A stretch of DNA of 64,000 nucleotides from Erythroxylum novogranatense (Eukaryota; Streptophyta; Magnoliopsida; Malpighiales; Erythroxylaceae): the NCBI GenBank assembly GCA_029891385.1, contig CM057233.1, positions 31,974,540 to 32,038,539 on the forward strand, read 5' to 3'. Position numbers and translations under genes: made by a program. The notes beneath the pieces were generated by a model. That model searched no databases. It had not been told where the DNA came from and saw nothing but the letters and a program-made list of their open reading frames with translations. Numbering within the stretch: position 1 is the stretch's first letter; each line of letters opens with the position of its first letter. Below are positions 1 to 11,245 of the stretch, piece after piece.

Positions 1-188
1 TTGATTCATTCACCTTATTCACTTCAAGAACTTTTAGCATAAAAACTTATAAAGTGAAGTATTGATGTAAAAATGTTGTGCTGCAGTCGGGATTGGCAAT
101 TGATACAAGAAGTGTAAAAAAAGAGTCGGCTTTAGTATTTGTTAAATGAGCCGTCCAAAAATTCCAAACCGGACAACAGGAATGGAGG
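1..188. other. Unassigned sequence left of the duplicated block
   Basis: I recognise no gene, repeat terminus or RNA here. Homology to the second AAA-ATPase locus starts at about 189 (matching about 43896), so this stretch lies outside the duplicated block. A short open frame ending at the TGA near 137 is too short to assign. Confidence 0.4.
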
Positions 189-325
189 TAATGCTGACAA
201 GGACTATGACGTCTATGATCAGCTGCCTATCCTACGTCTTCTAATACGATATGTATTTTTCAATTGGAATCGAGCAATTTCATGCCTGGTTTCCTTTGCC
301 TGCTCTCTTTTTTTGGGTGCCTATA

Positions 326-335
326 ATATTTATAC
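326..335 (+). promoter_or_regulatory. Putative TATA box of the AAA-ATPase pseudogene
   Basis: ATATTTATAC lies about 150 bases before the ATG at 485. The same element sits at the equivalent place before the intact copy (44033-44042), followed in both by the conserved CTGCTCTCTCGCACACCCTC. Conservation of promoter and leader shows that the duplication carried 5' flanking DNA. Confidence 0.5.
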
Positions 336-484
336 CTGCTCTCTCGCACACCCTCCAGTGTTTAAGTTGTACAAATTCCTATTCCTACAAAAATTTCAGC
401 TTTCTTCTGTGTTTCTAAGTAGTTTCTTTTCCTTCCCTTCCACTTTGCCTTTGGTGTTTCGAATTGCCCTTGGGAGCCGACAAC

Positions 485-1160
485 ATGAAGTCAGGGGAAA
501 TGTTTTCCAATCTGGGTTCGATCATTGCTAGTGTCATGTTCATCTGGGCCATGATTAAACAATACTATCCATACGAACTACGACAGTACGTTGAAAAATA
601 TGGCTCAAAAGTCTTCACTTTCTTTTATCCGTATCTTCAGATCACCTTCAACGAGTTCACCGGAGAGCGTTTCATGCGCAACGAAGCTTAATCTACTATA
701 GAAACTTTCCTTGGCTACAATTCCTCAATGCAAGCCAAGCGACTTAAAGCTTCCGATGCAATAAAGACCAACCAGACACTTACTCTAAGCATGGATGATT
801 TTGAAGAGGTTGCTGATGAATTCCAAGGTGTCAAACTATGGTGGGCGTCCGGGAAGTATTACCCCAAGAATCAGACAATTTCTTTCTATCCATCCTCAGA
901 AGAGAGAAGATACTACAAGCTCACTTTCCATAAGAGGCACAGAGATCTCGTAATTGGATCGTATCTGCCCCATGTCCTTAAAGAGGGTAAGGCAATCAAG
1001 GTGAAAAACCGGCAAAGAAAGCTTTACACTAACAGTGGATCATATTGGAGTTGTGTTGTGTTCAAACATCCTGCAACTTTTGAAACAGTAGCCATGGAAC
1101 CAAAGAAGAAGAAGCAAATTATTGATGATTTGATCACATTTAGCAAATCAGAAGAGTTCT
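485..1160 (+). pseudogene. Truncated BCS1-like AAA-ATPase pseudogene
   Basis: This is a duplicate of the first 225 codons of the gene at 44179-45672. I count about 25 substitutions in 675 bases and no indels. It keeps the N-terminal hydrophobic segment (about residues 9-24) and the AAA-associated N-terminal domain. It is dead for two reasons. Codon 69 is TAA (689-691) where the intact copy has TAC. The frame is also cut after F225 by a copia LTR starting TGTTAG at 1160, so the Walker A/B region and the whole ATPase core are missing. The missing 3' half is not found elsewhere in the window. Upstream homology reaches back to about 189, so promoter and 5' leader were duplicated too. Aligned to its sister, it is unambiguous. 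Confidence 0.93.
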
Positions 1161-1431
1161 GTTAGCATCATATGAACATATCATATTGCATAGGATCGAA
1201 TACATATATGCGTGGAAAACAGAAACATACTTGATTTTGATGATTCTGTTAGATTCCACTAGTTAGAGAACACCGAGCCAATATGGATCTGCAAACTCAA
1301 TAATACATACACATATTTTTTTTTCATTCATAACCGTTGCCTTATATATTGATCATCTGGGAATAACTACCGGTAGTAGTTATTCACACCAGATGACCAT
1401 TGAACCCATTGTGGGTGTAACACGGTCATCA
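1160..1431 (-). repeat. 3' LTR of the truncated copia element
   Basis: About 272 bp bounded by TG and CA (on the plus strand TGTTAGCATC to CACGGTCATCA), next to a purine tract in the element sense. The minus strand carries TATATAAGG (complement of about 1341-1349), a plausible LTR promoter. Just upstream of that box, in the LTR sense, is an imperfect inverted repeat at 1354-1395. There is no second LTR in the window to confirm the borders. Confidence 0.65.
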
Positions 1432-2491
1432 TCTCCCACTCACACATGATAGGTTTTAAAAAAAACTTTGCAGTACTCATACTTGTTCAATAACCAGTGT
1501 GACCAGCATATTACGAGAGCACATTGTCATACATCTGTTAGGTGTATATGACATCTCGATTTAACGAATTGATCCTAGGACTTATGAGTCCTTGAGTAGA
1601 AATTGTATGCTATACCCTAGGTCATATCTCGCATTTGCATTTTCCTTTGATCTCATTTAGTTTATTTAAGTCATGACTGTATTCAAGTTCTCACATAAAG
1701 AGACGATGGCCATCTATGAATACTTTTCATGCCAGTCAATGAGCTAAATTAAATGACCTTCCTCTGTTTTCAATTCTCTTTTGAATTAAATTTAATTTGC
1801 TTTCCTATAATTATTCCATAAGATCGCATCATACATGATCTCTTGGCAATAACCTAAAGTAGCAAACCTTAAATTCAAATCTCAAGAATGAAACAAGAGT
1901 CATAAGGGTATTTAATGAGGTTCTTCTAAACCTCAAGGGTCTCACACAATGTAAGATGAGATCTTGCGACTTACATTAATCCCTTTTGTGGTCAGTTATG
2001 CACACATGGTAAGAGTCATGTGATACGGTATTTACCCACTTCGTTTACCTTGAACATCTTTTATTCAAGAAATACCGTACAGATGATAGCTCAAACATAC
2101 TCAATGTTTAACTTGAGTTCACTTATCTACTCACAAACTTATTCAGAACTCTCATCTGGCAACGTAAGGCAGATATGGTGATTAATAAATCACTTTGTAC
2201 CAATTTCCTTGTGGCATCTATGGTTTAAGTTTCGCGCTCTCAATTATCACCTAGATAATAAACTTTAAACATGCCTCATCTCTAGCGACCATAAAGGCGA
2301 TTTCCCGTGTGAGAAGGCCAATCTATAATCTGTCTCATGTACTTATGATTCATCTCAAAATATATTGGTACATAAAACACATATATTCATGAATCAAATG
2401 ATACACAATATAATTTTCATCATACATTATATCCAAACAAGTGACATTAAACTGAGTGAACATAGATAGAGAAATGTTGTGTCAGTACATT

Positions 2492-3265
2492 TCAATATCT
2501 ACGCAGTCCTAGCGACTTTACATGCCCAATAAATACATCTCTAGAAATTGGTTTTTTCATTAGGTCTGCTATCATATCTCGCGTAGATATATATCTCATG
2601 TTCACTTCTCCTCGTGCAACTATATCTTTCACATAATTGTATTTAGTATCTATGTGCTTTGTCTTACAATGAAATTTAGGGTCTTTTGTATAAGCGATTG
2701 CAGCTTGACTATCACAGTTGATGGTCACTGGATTAATTTCGCTTTTAGTGACTCCCAAATGCACAAGGAATCGATGAAGCCATACAGCCTCTTGTATTGT
2801 AGTTGAGAACGCTATAAATTCAGCTTCCATTGTGGATAATACAACGCATGATTGTTTCTTACTTTTCTATGATATTGCTCCATGGTTTAGTAAGAATACA
2901 TATCCTGAGGTAGATTTTCTTTCATCTAAATCTCCTCCCCAGTCTGCATCTGTATATCTTTGTATACATAGATCATTGCCTTGATAACACAATGCATAGT
3001 CTACGGTTCCCTTCAGATACCTCAATATTCTCTTTACTGCTTTCCAATGTGTTTGGCCTAGATTTGACTGATATCTGCTTACCATCCCAATAGCATAACA
3101 AATATCTGGTCTTGTACACATCATTGCGTACATAAGACTTCCAACTGCACTAGTATAGGGAACATTCTTCATTTGTTCCCTTTCTTGTGGCGTTGACGGG
3201 CAATTTCTTTTACTAAGGCCTTCATTCTTAGCAATAGAATTATCAATTGGTTTGCAATCTTGCAT
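2492..3265 (-). pseudogene. Copia pol fragment: end of RT and RNase H
   Basis: The minus-strand frame shows the classical copia end of pol: YTSAVGSLMYAMMCTRPDIC, then YTDADWGGD, RKSTSGYVFL, MEAEF and the tail MIADLMKKPISRDVFIGH. These are the RT-RNase H connection and the RNase H domain, which degrades the RNA of the RNA-DNA hybrid during reverse transcription. The frame is uninterrupted except for one in-frame TAG at about 2867-2869, where the family usually has a tryptophan codon. The upstream RT catalytic part is missing, so the fragment is non-functional. Confidence 0.9.
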
Positions 3266-3279
3266 ACGGAATCGTTCAA

Positions 3280-4505
3280 CTTAAGCCTATTTATAATAAC
3301 TTTGATACATTTTAGTAATTTAATTGAAATTATTCTAATTTTAATTAAACTTTAATTAGAATTACAAATAATTTTAATTAAATACTAATTATTCTCAAAT
3401 AAGATTCAACATCTCATATTGATCATTATTTATTAAATATCTAATATTTAATCATAAAGTTTATCAAATTTTACAATCAAATCTAACTTGATTAAGATAT
3501 GTTTTCTCTTCAACTTATTCTTTATATAGCCTATTAGGTTCCCAAATATGTTGATAATGGATATAAATTATAATTTAGACAATATTTAGGATTAGATAAA
3601 TTAAACTCCTTCAATTTATCTTTAATTTCTAATTAAACTCTTTATATCCATAAATCAAGATTGTCGTGTAATAACACATCATAACCATCCTAAAGTTCCA
3701 AGTGTCATTGAATCCTTTCATCATATAATATTTCGATTAGACATAGATTATGAAATGCCTACTTATTTTGAGTCCAATTATATTAGTTCTCTGTCCATAA
3801 CTATTAATCCAATTAACGACATTTGTAAACTATTCTCAATGTGTCATTCCACGTTGACCAAGGATTTCCTGAATGAATACTAATCGAAATCAATAGAACA
3901 TTCTCCCTAGTTACTTTAGGATGATAAATCTCATCTTCATCACTCAACTACCTCCATATAGTTCATACTACATGTAGTGGCTGCTGACTGAACAACCTAT
4001 AATTAGAATAAGTTATAAATAGTATCAAAACATAGCAATTCTTTTATAAGATAACTTTGGAATCCTCAAGTTAAAGGATCACTTATACAATTTGTCATAA
4101 TGAGAATTTCCATAGACATACAAGTTATGTTCCAATTGGATTTTTTATATCAGGCCAATTCAATGAACTTGTTCTCTAATAAGCACTCACACGTTTGTTT
4201 CAGTGTCTCTATACTTTAGCCTATGAGATTAACTATTTATTTTCTAAGGAAAAACATAATGTGTGCTAGTCCTATTGTGTTCTATTAATGTCGAGTCGTA
4301 ATAGAACAATAACTAGGAACAACTTAGGGATAATACATAAATTCAATATGAATCTCATAATTATAATCCCATTATAATTTCATTTATAAGATATAATTAT
4401 GTCATGAACTTTATCATATACATCTAAATATGTACAAGATAAAGAATGTCGTTAAATTATTTTGTCACTAAATTACACCAATTGGTTATTAGGCCAAAAC
4501 TAACA
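3280..4505 (-). repeat. 3' LTR of old copia element B
   Basis: It aligns along its length with 45923-47120, which has perfect termini TGTTAG...CTAACA. The right end here, CCAAAACTAACA, is followed by the complement of a purine tract (AAGTGAGAGAT in the element sense). The left terminus is eroded or lost at the junction with the upstream copia fragment. I judge the two copies roughly 5% divergent; the right copy lacks about 36 bases near 46700. AT-rich and non-coding. Confidence 0.8.
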
Positions 4506-5335
4506 ATCTCTCACTTACACTAAGTAATTGTCAAAGTATCTTATACCACATCACCATATTACGATTTTGCTATTACTAGGAAAGTGGCTTAATGAGAGAA
4601 TCTACAAGATTATTTATAAAGATCATTTGCTTAAATCTTATAACTTTCATCTTAATTATCATAATAATTAAGAAAATTTTACCTAAATACACTTTTGAAT
4701 TTTTATGAAACCTTTGTTCCTTTGACATGCTCAATGACTCTAATGTTCCTTAGTACATTACTATTCTAAACAAAGCAAAGAACAATATCAAGTTCATTAA
4801 AGAACTTATTGATCCAATTAATCATTTTCACTAAATTAAAATGTATTATGGCTTAATTAGCAACCATTGCTACATTGGAGTCTTTCCAATCTTAAAATGA
4901 TATTTTTCTAAACAAAATAAACCTTAATTAGGATTTATTTCTATAGTAAATATCCTTATTTGGTTGAACTCAATCAACTCATACATACAAAATTTATATC
5001 TTTAATACTTTATAAGTATCTAATATCTCAAATACTAAATATTTTTAGTATATTATCTATGCACTTGGACTTAGAATAGTGATCAACTTCCAACATATCT
5101 CTACTGATCTAATTCTCATAATTAAGTTGTTACCTTTTCCATATCCAATAAGAATTATTCTTAGACAATTATATTTACAACAATTAAAATTAGAATTTTG
5201 TTCTCTATAAGCAATATGTTTCAACATACTCACACTAAAGAGGATAATTATACTCCCACTAACTTTCTTATAGATATGATAAATTCACAATCATCTCAAA
5301 AACATATTATTTGAATTCATCAAGAAAGTTAATCT
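4506..5335 (-). pseudogene. Decayed copia B pol: RT C-terminus and RNase H relic
   Basis: There is no long ORF, but short minus-strand stretches still resemble copia pol in the right order. Near 5200-5300 is a relic of the RT segment around YKKVSG...LYVDDILL. Near 4680-4870 is FFNELDIVL followed by a KEQRSH-like relic. Near 4590-4620 is NLVDSLIKPL, the usual ADPLTKPL end of RNase H. The polypurine tract and LTR follow at 4505. The Tekay gypsy element interrupts the frame at 5336-5340. Every part is recognisable only by short motifs. Confidence 0.6.
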
Positions 5336-5340
5336 TTTAA

Positions 5341-8300
5341 TGTAGCGCCCCCTCACCGCAGGGTACACATTGGGACGCCCGTGGGTCGTTCCGACGCATA
5401 TCCCACGATAAGGAAGTGCTACTACGAAAACAATCTCTAAACACTCGCATGGCATCAATACACTAAATTCCACAATATGAAAATCACTGAAATTTAAAAC
5501 CATAATAATCATTCATTTATAACATCAATCCCAAAATATAGACCGGTCTATCGGTTCCTACAAAGCTAAATACATCTCAAAAGGAAACCGATACAAGCGT
5601 CTATACTAAGTCATCCCAAAACAATGTTCCCAAAAGAAGTCACCCCGGTGACCGACCTATGATCCATCACGCCTCGATCACGAACACTCACTGCGTAAAC
5701 GCGTCTATCCCGGAGCTAGAGTCCCACCGATATTTGTCTTGAAAAATATATTGCAATGTTGGGTGAGTTTGCGAACTCAATGAGAAACCATCATTGATGG
5801 TTCATCCAACACATGCATATACATATACTATATCTCAAATTACACTTTAACGCTTTATAAATACTATTCACAATTTACATTATATTATATCACACGCAAT
5901 ATCACAATGCGCACTTTACACCGCCACATAATTCTCACCTTACACTTCACAATTTACACAATTACAATATCACATATCAATCCACATTTTTCAGTATGTC
6001 ACTCGCATTCTCCATCACACTATACACTCGGATGCATATGTATGCAAAGTCTCTTGTTATGACATTGTTGTGACTGAGCATTTATATTCACATTTTGGCA
6101 AGTAGGAGAGCCCTCGGGTATGCACTCACGCCCACTCACTTTAGGGATAGGAGAGCCCTCTGGGTATGCACTATTCCTTTTCACAATGATCACAATTTAG
6201 GCAAGTAGAGAGCCCTCCGGTATGCACTATCGCCGATTTGGCTCTAGGCCCTCTCATCGATAATCGAGCTCAAAGCTCAATCATCGTGTTTCTAGTCACA
6301 ACGGTAAATTTTACCGCTCATATCAAGCTAGGCATGCGCTCACACTTACACGATACTAGCACATTTATCTCACTTCACTCACTTGTCACAATCGAGCTCT
6401 TATTCACAATTATATACACTGATTCTCATTCACATGAATTCACATTTATGTAGATCACACTTGGTACAATCACTAACACTTATCGCATTTAGCTCATTCA
6501 CTTCACATGTATATCACTCACCTTTACACTTAATTTATACATATTCACAAGACATATAATCACTTAAAAGTCGAGGAACCAACTAGGTTACTCACCAGTA
6601 ACTTCCGAGCTCTGCTGGAAGTCCCAGCAATATCCGTGGTCCGACGATCCAACGGAGCCTCTAAAACAATCAAACAATTTCTCATCACTAGGTGCTCAAT
6701 TAAAGATATTCAATAATGCACATGTCTTTAATTCAAACTTGATGATGCATGTTCATGATTCTACCGGCACTAAACCCAATTAGGCTATCGCTGACTTTAC
6801 AACCAAAATTCACTATTCACTAGGTCAATAGCATTCCCTTTAATTCAATTTCACTCACTCAAACTCTAATCATACTCCGCTAGTTACAACGTAACTCTTT
6901 GGTCACATTAAACTATAATGGACTCTCTTTCGATACTTGCAATCCGTAAATCAAAATTCAAACTCTCAATCTTTATCACAATGATAGACCTCTTTCTCTA
7001 GTTCATAACGAATCAAGTATCACCTTAATTGGAATACCATAGACCAAGATATCATCACATCAACGAAACATGTTCAAGAAACATCTAGTTCATGTTCCTC
7101 CACCAATACCCTTACTTTGACTCACTTAATCATTTCCAATTTAATACTAAAACCCATAAATTGTTTGTGGAGAGATTAAGAAATGTGTTAGGAATCCAAT
7201 GCTTCAAGAATCAGGTCATTTGGAGTTCTATAACTCAAGTTATCCTCAAAACACCGATCATGCATGATTGTTTTCCTTCCGTTCGATTTTTGCTTCACTG
7301 GTTTTCGCTTCAGCTGATTTTTGCTTCAGCTGATTTTTGCTTCAGCTGATTTTTGCTTCAGCTGATTTTGCTTCAGCTGGTTTTGCTTCAGCTGGTTTTC
7401 GCTTCAGCTGGTTTTCGCTTCACTGATTTTTCCTTCCTTCGATTTTGCTTGATTGATTTTTTTTGCCAGAACATGTCCACTTATATAGATCATATCTTTT
7501 GACTCCGATATCCAAATTGGACAAACTTGACATCTATCTCATAGAGAAAAGAAAGATCTACAACTTTCAAGAAGGAAATTTTGTCTAAATCTATTGATAT
7601 CACGTCCATATCGTCTGCTTTTGCTTCAGCTGATTTTCCTTCACTGATTTTCGCTTCAGCTGATTTTCCTTTCAGCTGGTTTTCGCTTCAGAACATGTCC
7701 ACTTATATAGATCATATCTTTTGACTCCAATATCCAAATTGGACAAACTTGACATCTATCTCATAGAAAAGAAAGATCTACAACTTTCAAGAAGGAAATT
7801 TTGTCTAAATCCATCGATATCACGTCCATATCGTCTGCTTTTGCTTCAGCTGATTTTCCTTCAGCTGATTTTCCTTTCAGCTGGTTTTCGCTTCAGAACA
7901 TGTCCACTTATATAGATCATATCTTTTGACTCCAATATCCAAATTGGACAAACTTGACATCTATCTCATATAGAAAAGAAAGATCTACAACTTTCAAGAA
8001 GGAAATTTTGTCTAAATCTATCGATATCACGTCCATATCGTCTGCTTTTGCTTCAGCTGATTTTCCTTCAGCTGATTTTCGCTTCACTGATTTTCCTTTC
8101 AGCTGGTTTTCGCTTCGAACATGTCCACTTATATAGATCATATTTTTGACTCCAATATCCAAATTGGACAAACTTGACATCTATCTCATAGAAAAGAAAG
8201 ATCTACAACTTTCAAGAAGGAAATTTTGTCTAAATCTATCGATATCACGTCCATATCGTCTGCTTTTGCTTCAGTTGATTTTCCTTCACTGATTTTCGCT

Positions 8301-9265
8301 TCAACTGATTTTCCTTTCAAATTGGTTTTCGCTTCACTGATTTTCCTTTCGGGACATATCACCGAACACTAAAAGTTTTCTCAACCACTCATTAACACTA
8401 TAACAGAATTTATTCCTCCCCAACTACCCAGGATTTATGAACAAACACATGAAATACATCTTTCCATGAAAACGATGAAATCTCTCAACTTTATTTCATA
8501 AATCTCTAACAATGAGGGGTTTCTCTAACACTTACTGCTGAGAACTCAAACAGATCTTCAAGCTCTAAACTCCACACGAAAAGATCAGCTTATGGATTCT
8601 CCTTAGTGTCGACAACACCAAAGGTAGAAAGGTTGGTGAAAGAAAGAAAGAACACCAAAGTCCCTTAGAAGATAATTTGGGTAGAAAGCTCTATGTCTCC
8701 CAGAGAAAAGTTTTGGAAGAAAATGAATAAAGAAGGCTTGGACAAGACTTAACCCATCAGCCCTCAAGGAATAGTGACCACCTACTCCTAGCTAGGGTAC
8801 AAAGTCCAAGTACACATGTCACTTTCTTAATGAATAAACTATAACTTAGTTACTTTTGAACTAACTCCATTTAGTTCTCCCCTTTCCAATATAACCAAAC
8901 TATCTCCAACACTTCATTTAATTAATTCTTGCTCCCAACTATAAATATATCTTCCAATACACCATAAATTTACCAGCATATACAAATACAATAATTTCAC
9001 CAAAATTCATAATCGCAAGATTTCATTAACCCAATTATTTCAACATTTTAAATAATCACAATTCACAAAATCATCTCAATTTCACTTTTCCAAACACAAT
9101 CACTATCAAATGCGGAACAATCATGAATACATGTCACTATGTATATGCATGTGCAAAATGATCTATCTCTAAAATCAGAGGCCACAAAACACTCGATCAC
9201 AAATTAAGCACTAACAACTCTACACTCATAACACGATGCTCATCGCGCCAGTAGCGGATGCTACA
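5341..9265 (-). repeat. 3' LTR of the Tekay-like element (3,925 bp)
   Basis: Near-identical to 23565-27510. It contains three short repeats of a GAGAGCCCTC...TATGCACT motif (about 6107-6230), a hairpin GAGTT-TGCG-AACTC (5765-5778), the motif AACCAACTAGGTTACTCACC (6569-6594 region) and an array of about 220-bp tandem units (7290-8350). Compared with its partner, this copy carries many 1-4-base indels at C/G-rich spots, while AT-rich stretches are nearly identical. Confidence 0.92.
7290..8350. repeat. Tandem array inside the Tekay 3' LTR
   Basis: Four units of about 205-222 bases start ACATGTCCACTTATATAG at 7471, 7693, 7898 and 8119. Each ends in a run of short GCTTCAGCTGATTTT-like subrepeats. 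A further block of these subrepeats precedes unit 1 (7290-7450). The matching array in the other LTR has an exact 223-base period, so this copy is the less regular one. Confidence 0.9.
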
Positions 9266-9282
9266 ATTCTCCCTCCTAAAAG
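9266..9282 (-). promoter_or_regulatory. Polypurine tract of the Tekay-like element
   Basis: The complement reads TTTTAGGAGGGAGAAT immediately before TGTAGC of the 3' LTR, the expected place for the plus-strand primer of reverse transcription. A related tract preceded by a GAGGACGAAATTT motif is found at the giant LTR ending 51573. Confidence 0.8.
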
Positions 9283-9289
9283 AAAATTT

Positions 9290-11240
9290 AGTCCGAAATT
9301 TCATACCGACCTGGTCGAGCAGATGAAGTACCGCCTCCTCATGTGCTCCTCGGTCTCCCAAGTTGCCTCCTCGAAGAATGGTTCTTCCATAGGACTTTCA
9401 CCAATGGAATCACCTGCTCCTCAATTGCTTGACCCGCGATCCGATAATCTGCACGGCTCCTCAATATAACTCATATCACTCGCTATCTCAATCTCTTGAG
9501 CGGAATCACACGCGACGGTCCGGCGGTATCTCGAAGCATACTCACATGAAAATATCGTAACTGGGACATCTCACTAGGCAACGCCAATCTATAGGCTAAT
9601 GGTCCAATCCTCTCAGTAATCTCATACGGGCCGATATAACGGGGACTCAACTTGCCCTTACGGTCAAACCTCAGAACTCCTCTCCAAGGAGACACTCAAA
9701 GGAACACTCTATCACCCACAGCATACTCTATCTCTCATCGATGCTGATCCACATAACTCTTCTGTCTATCCTGAGCCGCCTTAATGCGACTCCTAATCAC
9801 TCTCACGTTATCCATCAGATCTGGATCAGCTCGGGGCCCTCAAGCATCCTCACACCCTCTTCATCCCGGTAAAGAGGTGATCTGCACTACCGCCATACAA
9901 GGCCTCATACGGTGCCATCCAATACCGCCTGCATGCGATTATTGTCGCAAACTCAATCGAGCCAAGTATTGATCCCAAGCACCTTTGAACTCTAATACAC
10001 AAGCTCTCAAAGATATCCTCAGCAGTCTTGATAGTCCTCTCACTCGCCCATCATCGAGGATGAAACGCAGACTAAAGTTCACCTCGAACCCAACAATGAT
10101 CGCAGCTCCTCCGAACCTCGAAGTAAATCTGGGATCCCAATCGACACTATAGACACTTGGGACCCCATGCGATCGCACAATCTCATCACATACTTCGAGC
10201 CAATTGATCGAGAGTATTGTTCTCTCAAGACTGGCAAGAAATGAGCCGACTTGGTCAATCGGTCCACTATGACCCAGATCGATCATCTTTGCCTCGGCGT
10301 CCTCGGCAACCCCATAATAAAATCCATAGTGATTCGCCCCACTTCCACTCCGGAATGGGCAGCGAATGCAACTTACCCATGGGGCTGGTGCTCACTTTTA
10401 ACCGCTTGCACGTCAAACATCGAGAAACAAACTCGCCACTTGTCTCTTCATACCGCCACCAAAATGCAACTTGAGAGTATTATACATCTTGGTGACTCGG
10501 GGTGCATCGCATAAGCGGCTACATCGCCTCCTCTAAAATCTCTTGTCTCGGCTCACCCACATTAGGCACACACAATCTCGACCCATCCAAAGAGTCCCAT
10601 CTCTCAACTCAAATTCAGATCAACCCCGCTCGACTCATCCATCAATCTCACTAACACCGGGTCACGATCACGAATCGCCGGATCCGATCCTCGCAACATC
10701 GGTCTCAATCTCGAGTAGTGTCAAGGCTCCATCTGAGCCAAATCCATCTGCACATTAAGTGCTCTCAATTGAACTAGGCACGGCAACCTCGACACTGAAT
10801 ATGAGCTACACTACCATGCGATCTCCTACTCGAGGCATCGGCCACCACATTGGCCTTCCACAGGTGGTACTCGATAGTGCGATCGTAATCCTTCAACAAC
10901 TCGGTCCATCTCTCTCATCTCGATTCAACTCTCGTGACTCAACAGATACCTCAAGCTTTTATGATCCGTGAAGATCTGGAACATCTCCCATACAAGTAAT
11001 GTCTCCGGATCTTGAGGCAAACTAACCGCAGCCAACTCTAAATCATGCCTGGTAATTCCTCTCATGAGACCTCAATCGTCTCGAGGCATACGCTATCACT
11101 CTACCATGCTTTGCATCGACACAACCCAAACCTAACTGCGACGCATCATTGAATACCACATATCCTCCGGACACGATGGCAACGCCAACACCGTGCCGTA
11201 GTCAAACGCTGCCTGAGCTCCTCAAAGCTCCTCTGACACT
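9290..11240 (-). pseudogene. Gypsy pol 3' part: RNase H, integrase and chromodomain-like tail (broken)
   Basis: This is the continuation of the RT at 20940-21640 on the other side of the nested copia. From 11240 downward it reads SFEELRQR, then RT/RNase H relics. The integrase core begins MDRLTKSAHFLPV (about 10267), with RDPRFTSRF-like and RACVLEFKGAWDQ motifs (about 10150-9960). The GPY segment is GKLSPRYIGPYEITERIGP followed by FHVSMLR (9483-9695). The tail EEATWETEEHMRRRY (9313-9357) resembles the chromodomain end of Tekay integrases. Frequent frameshifts split it into short pieces. Several shifts fall at C/G-rich sites, so some may be consensus errors. As read here it is non-functional. 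Confidence 0.85.
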
Positions 11241-11245
11241 CATCT

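Larger units (their letters stand above)
1160..3279 (-). mobile_element. 5'-truncated Ty1/copia element inserted in the AAA pseudogene
   Basis: The element is on the minus strand. It has a 3' LTR (1160-1431), a polypurine tract (complement of 1432-1446, containing GAGTGGGAGA), about 1 kb of non-coding sequence and the end of pol (2492-3265). The remainder of pol, gag and the 5' LTR are missing. The right edge abuts another copia LTR at about 3280. The lost part coincides with loss of the 3' half of the AAA gene, so one deletion may have removed both. The lineage looks Tork/Angela-like from the RNase H region, but I cannot assign it firmly. Confidence 0.8.

Noticed and set aside
139..531. 130-codon ORF overlapping the start of the AAA pseudogene
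   Set aside because: It covers the promoter and leader of the pseudogene in another frame, and the intact copy does not conserve the frame.
5291..5512. 73-codon minus-strand ORF
   Set aside because: It spans the junction between Tekay LTR and copia B, so it is chimeric by chance.
7917..8180. 87-codon minus-strand ORF
   Set aside because: It is produced by the LTR tandem repeat; the partner LTR and related modules do not keep the frame.
7290..8350. Regular repeats that at first resemble a CRISPR array
   Set aside because: Repeat units of over 200 bp with no unique spacers, inside a plant gypsy LTR and present in both LTRs.
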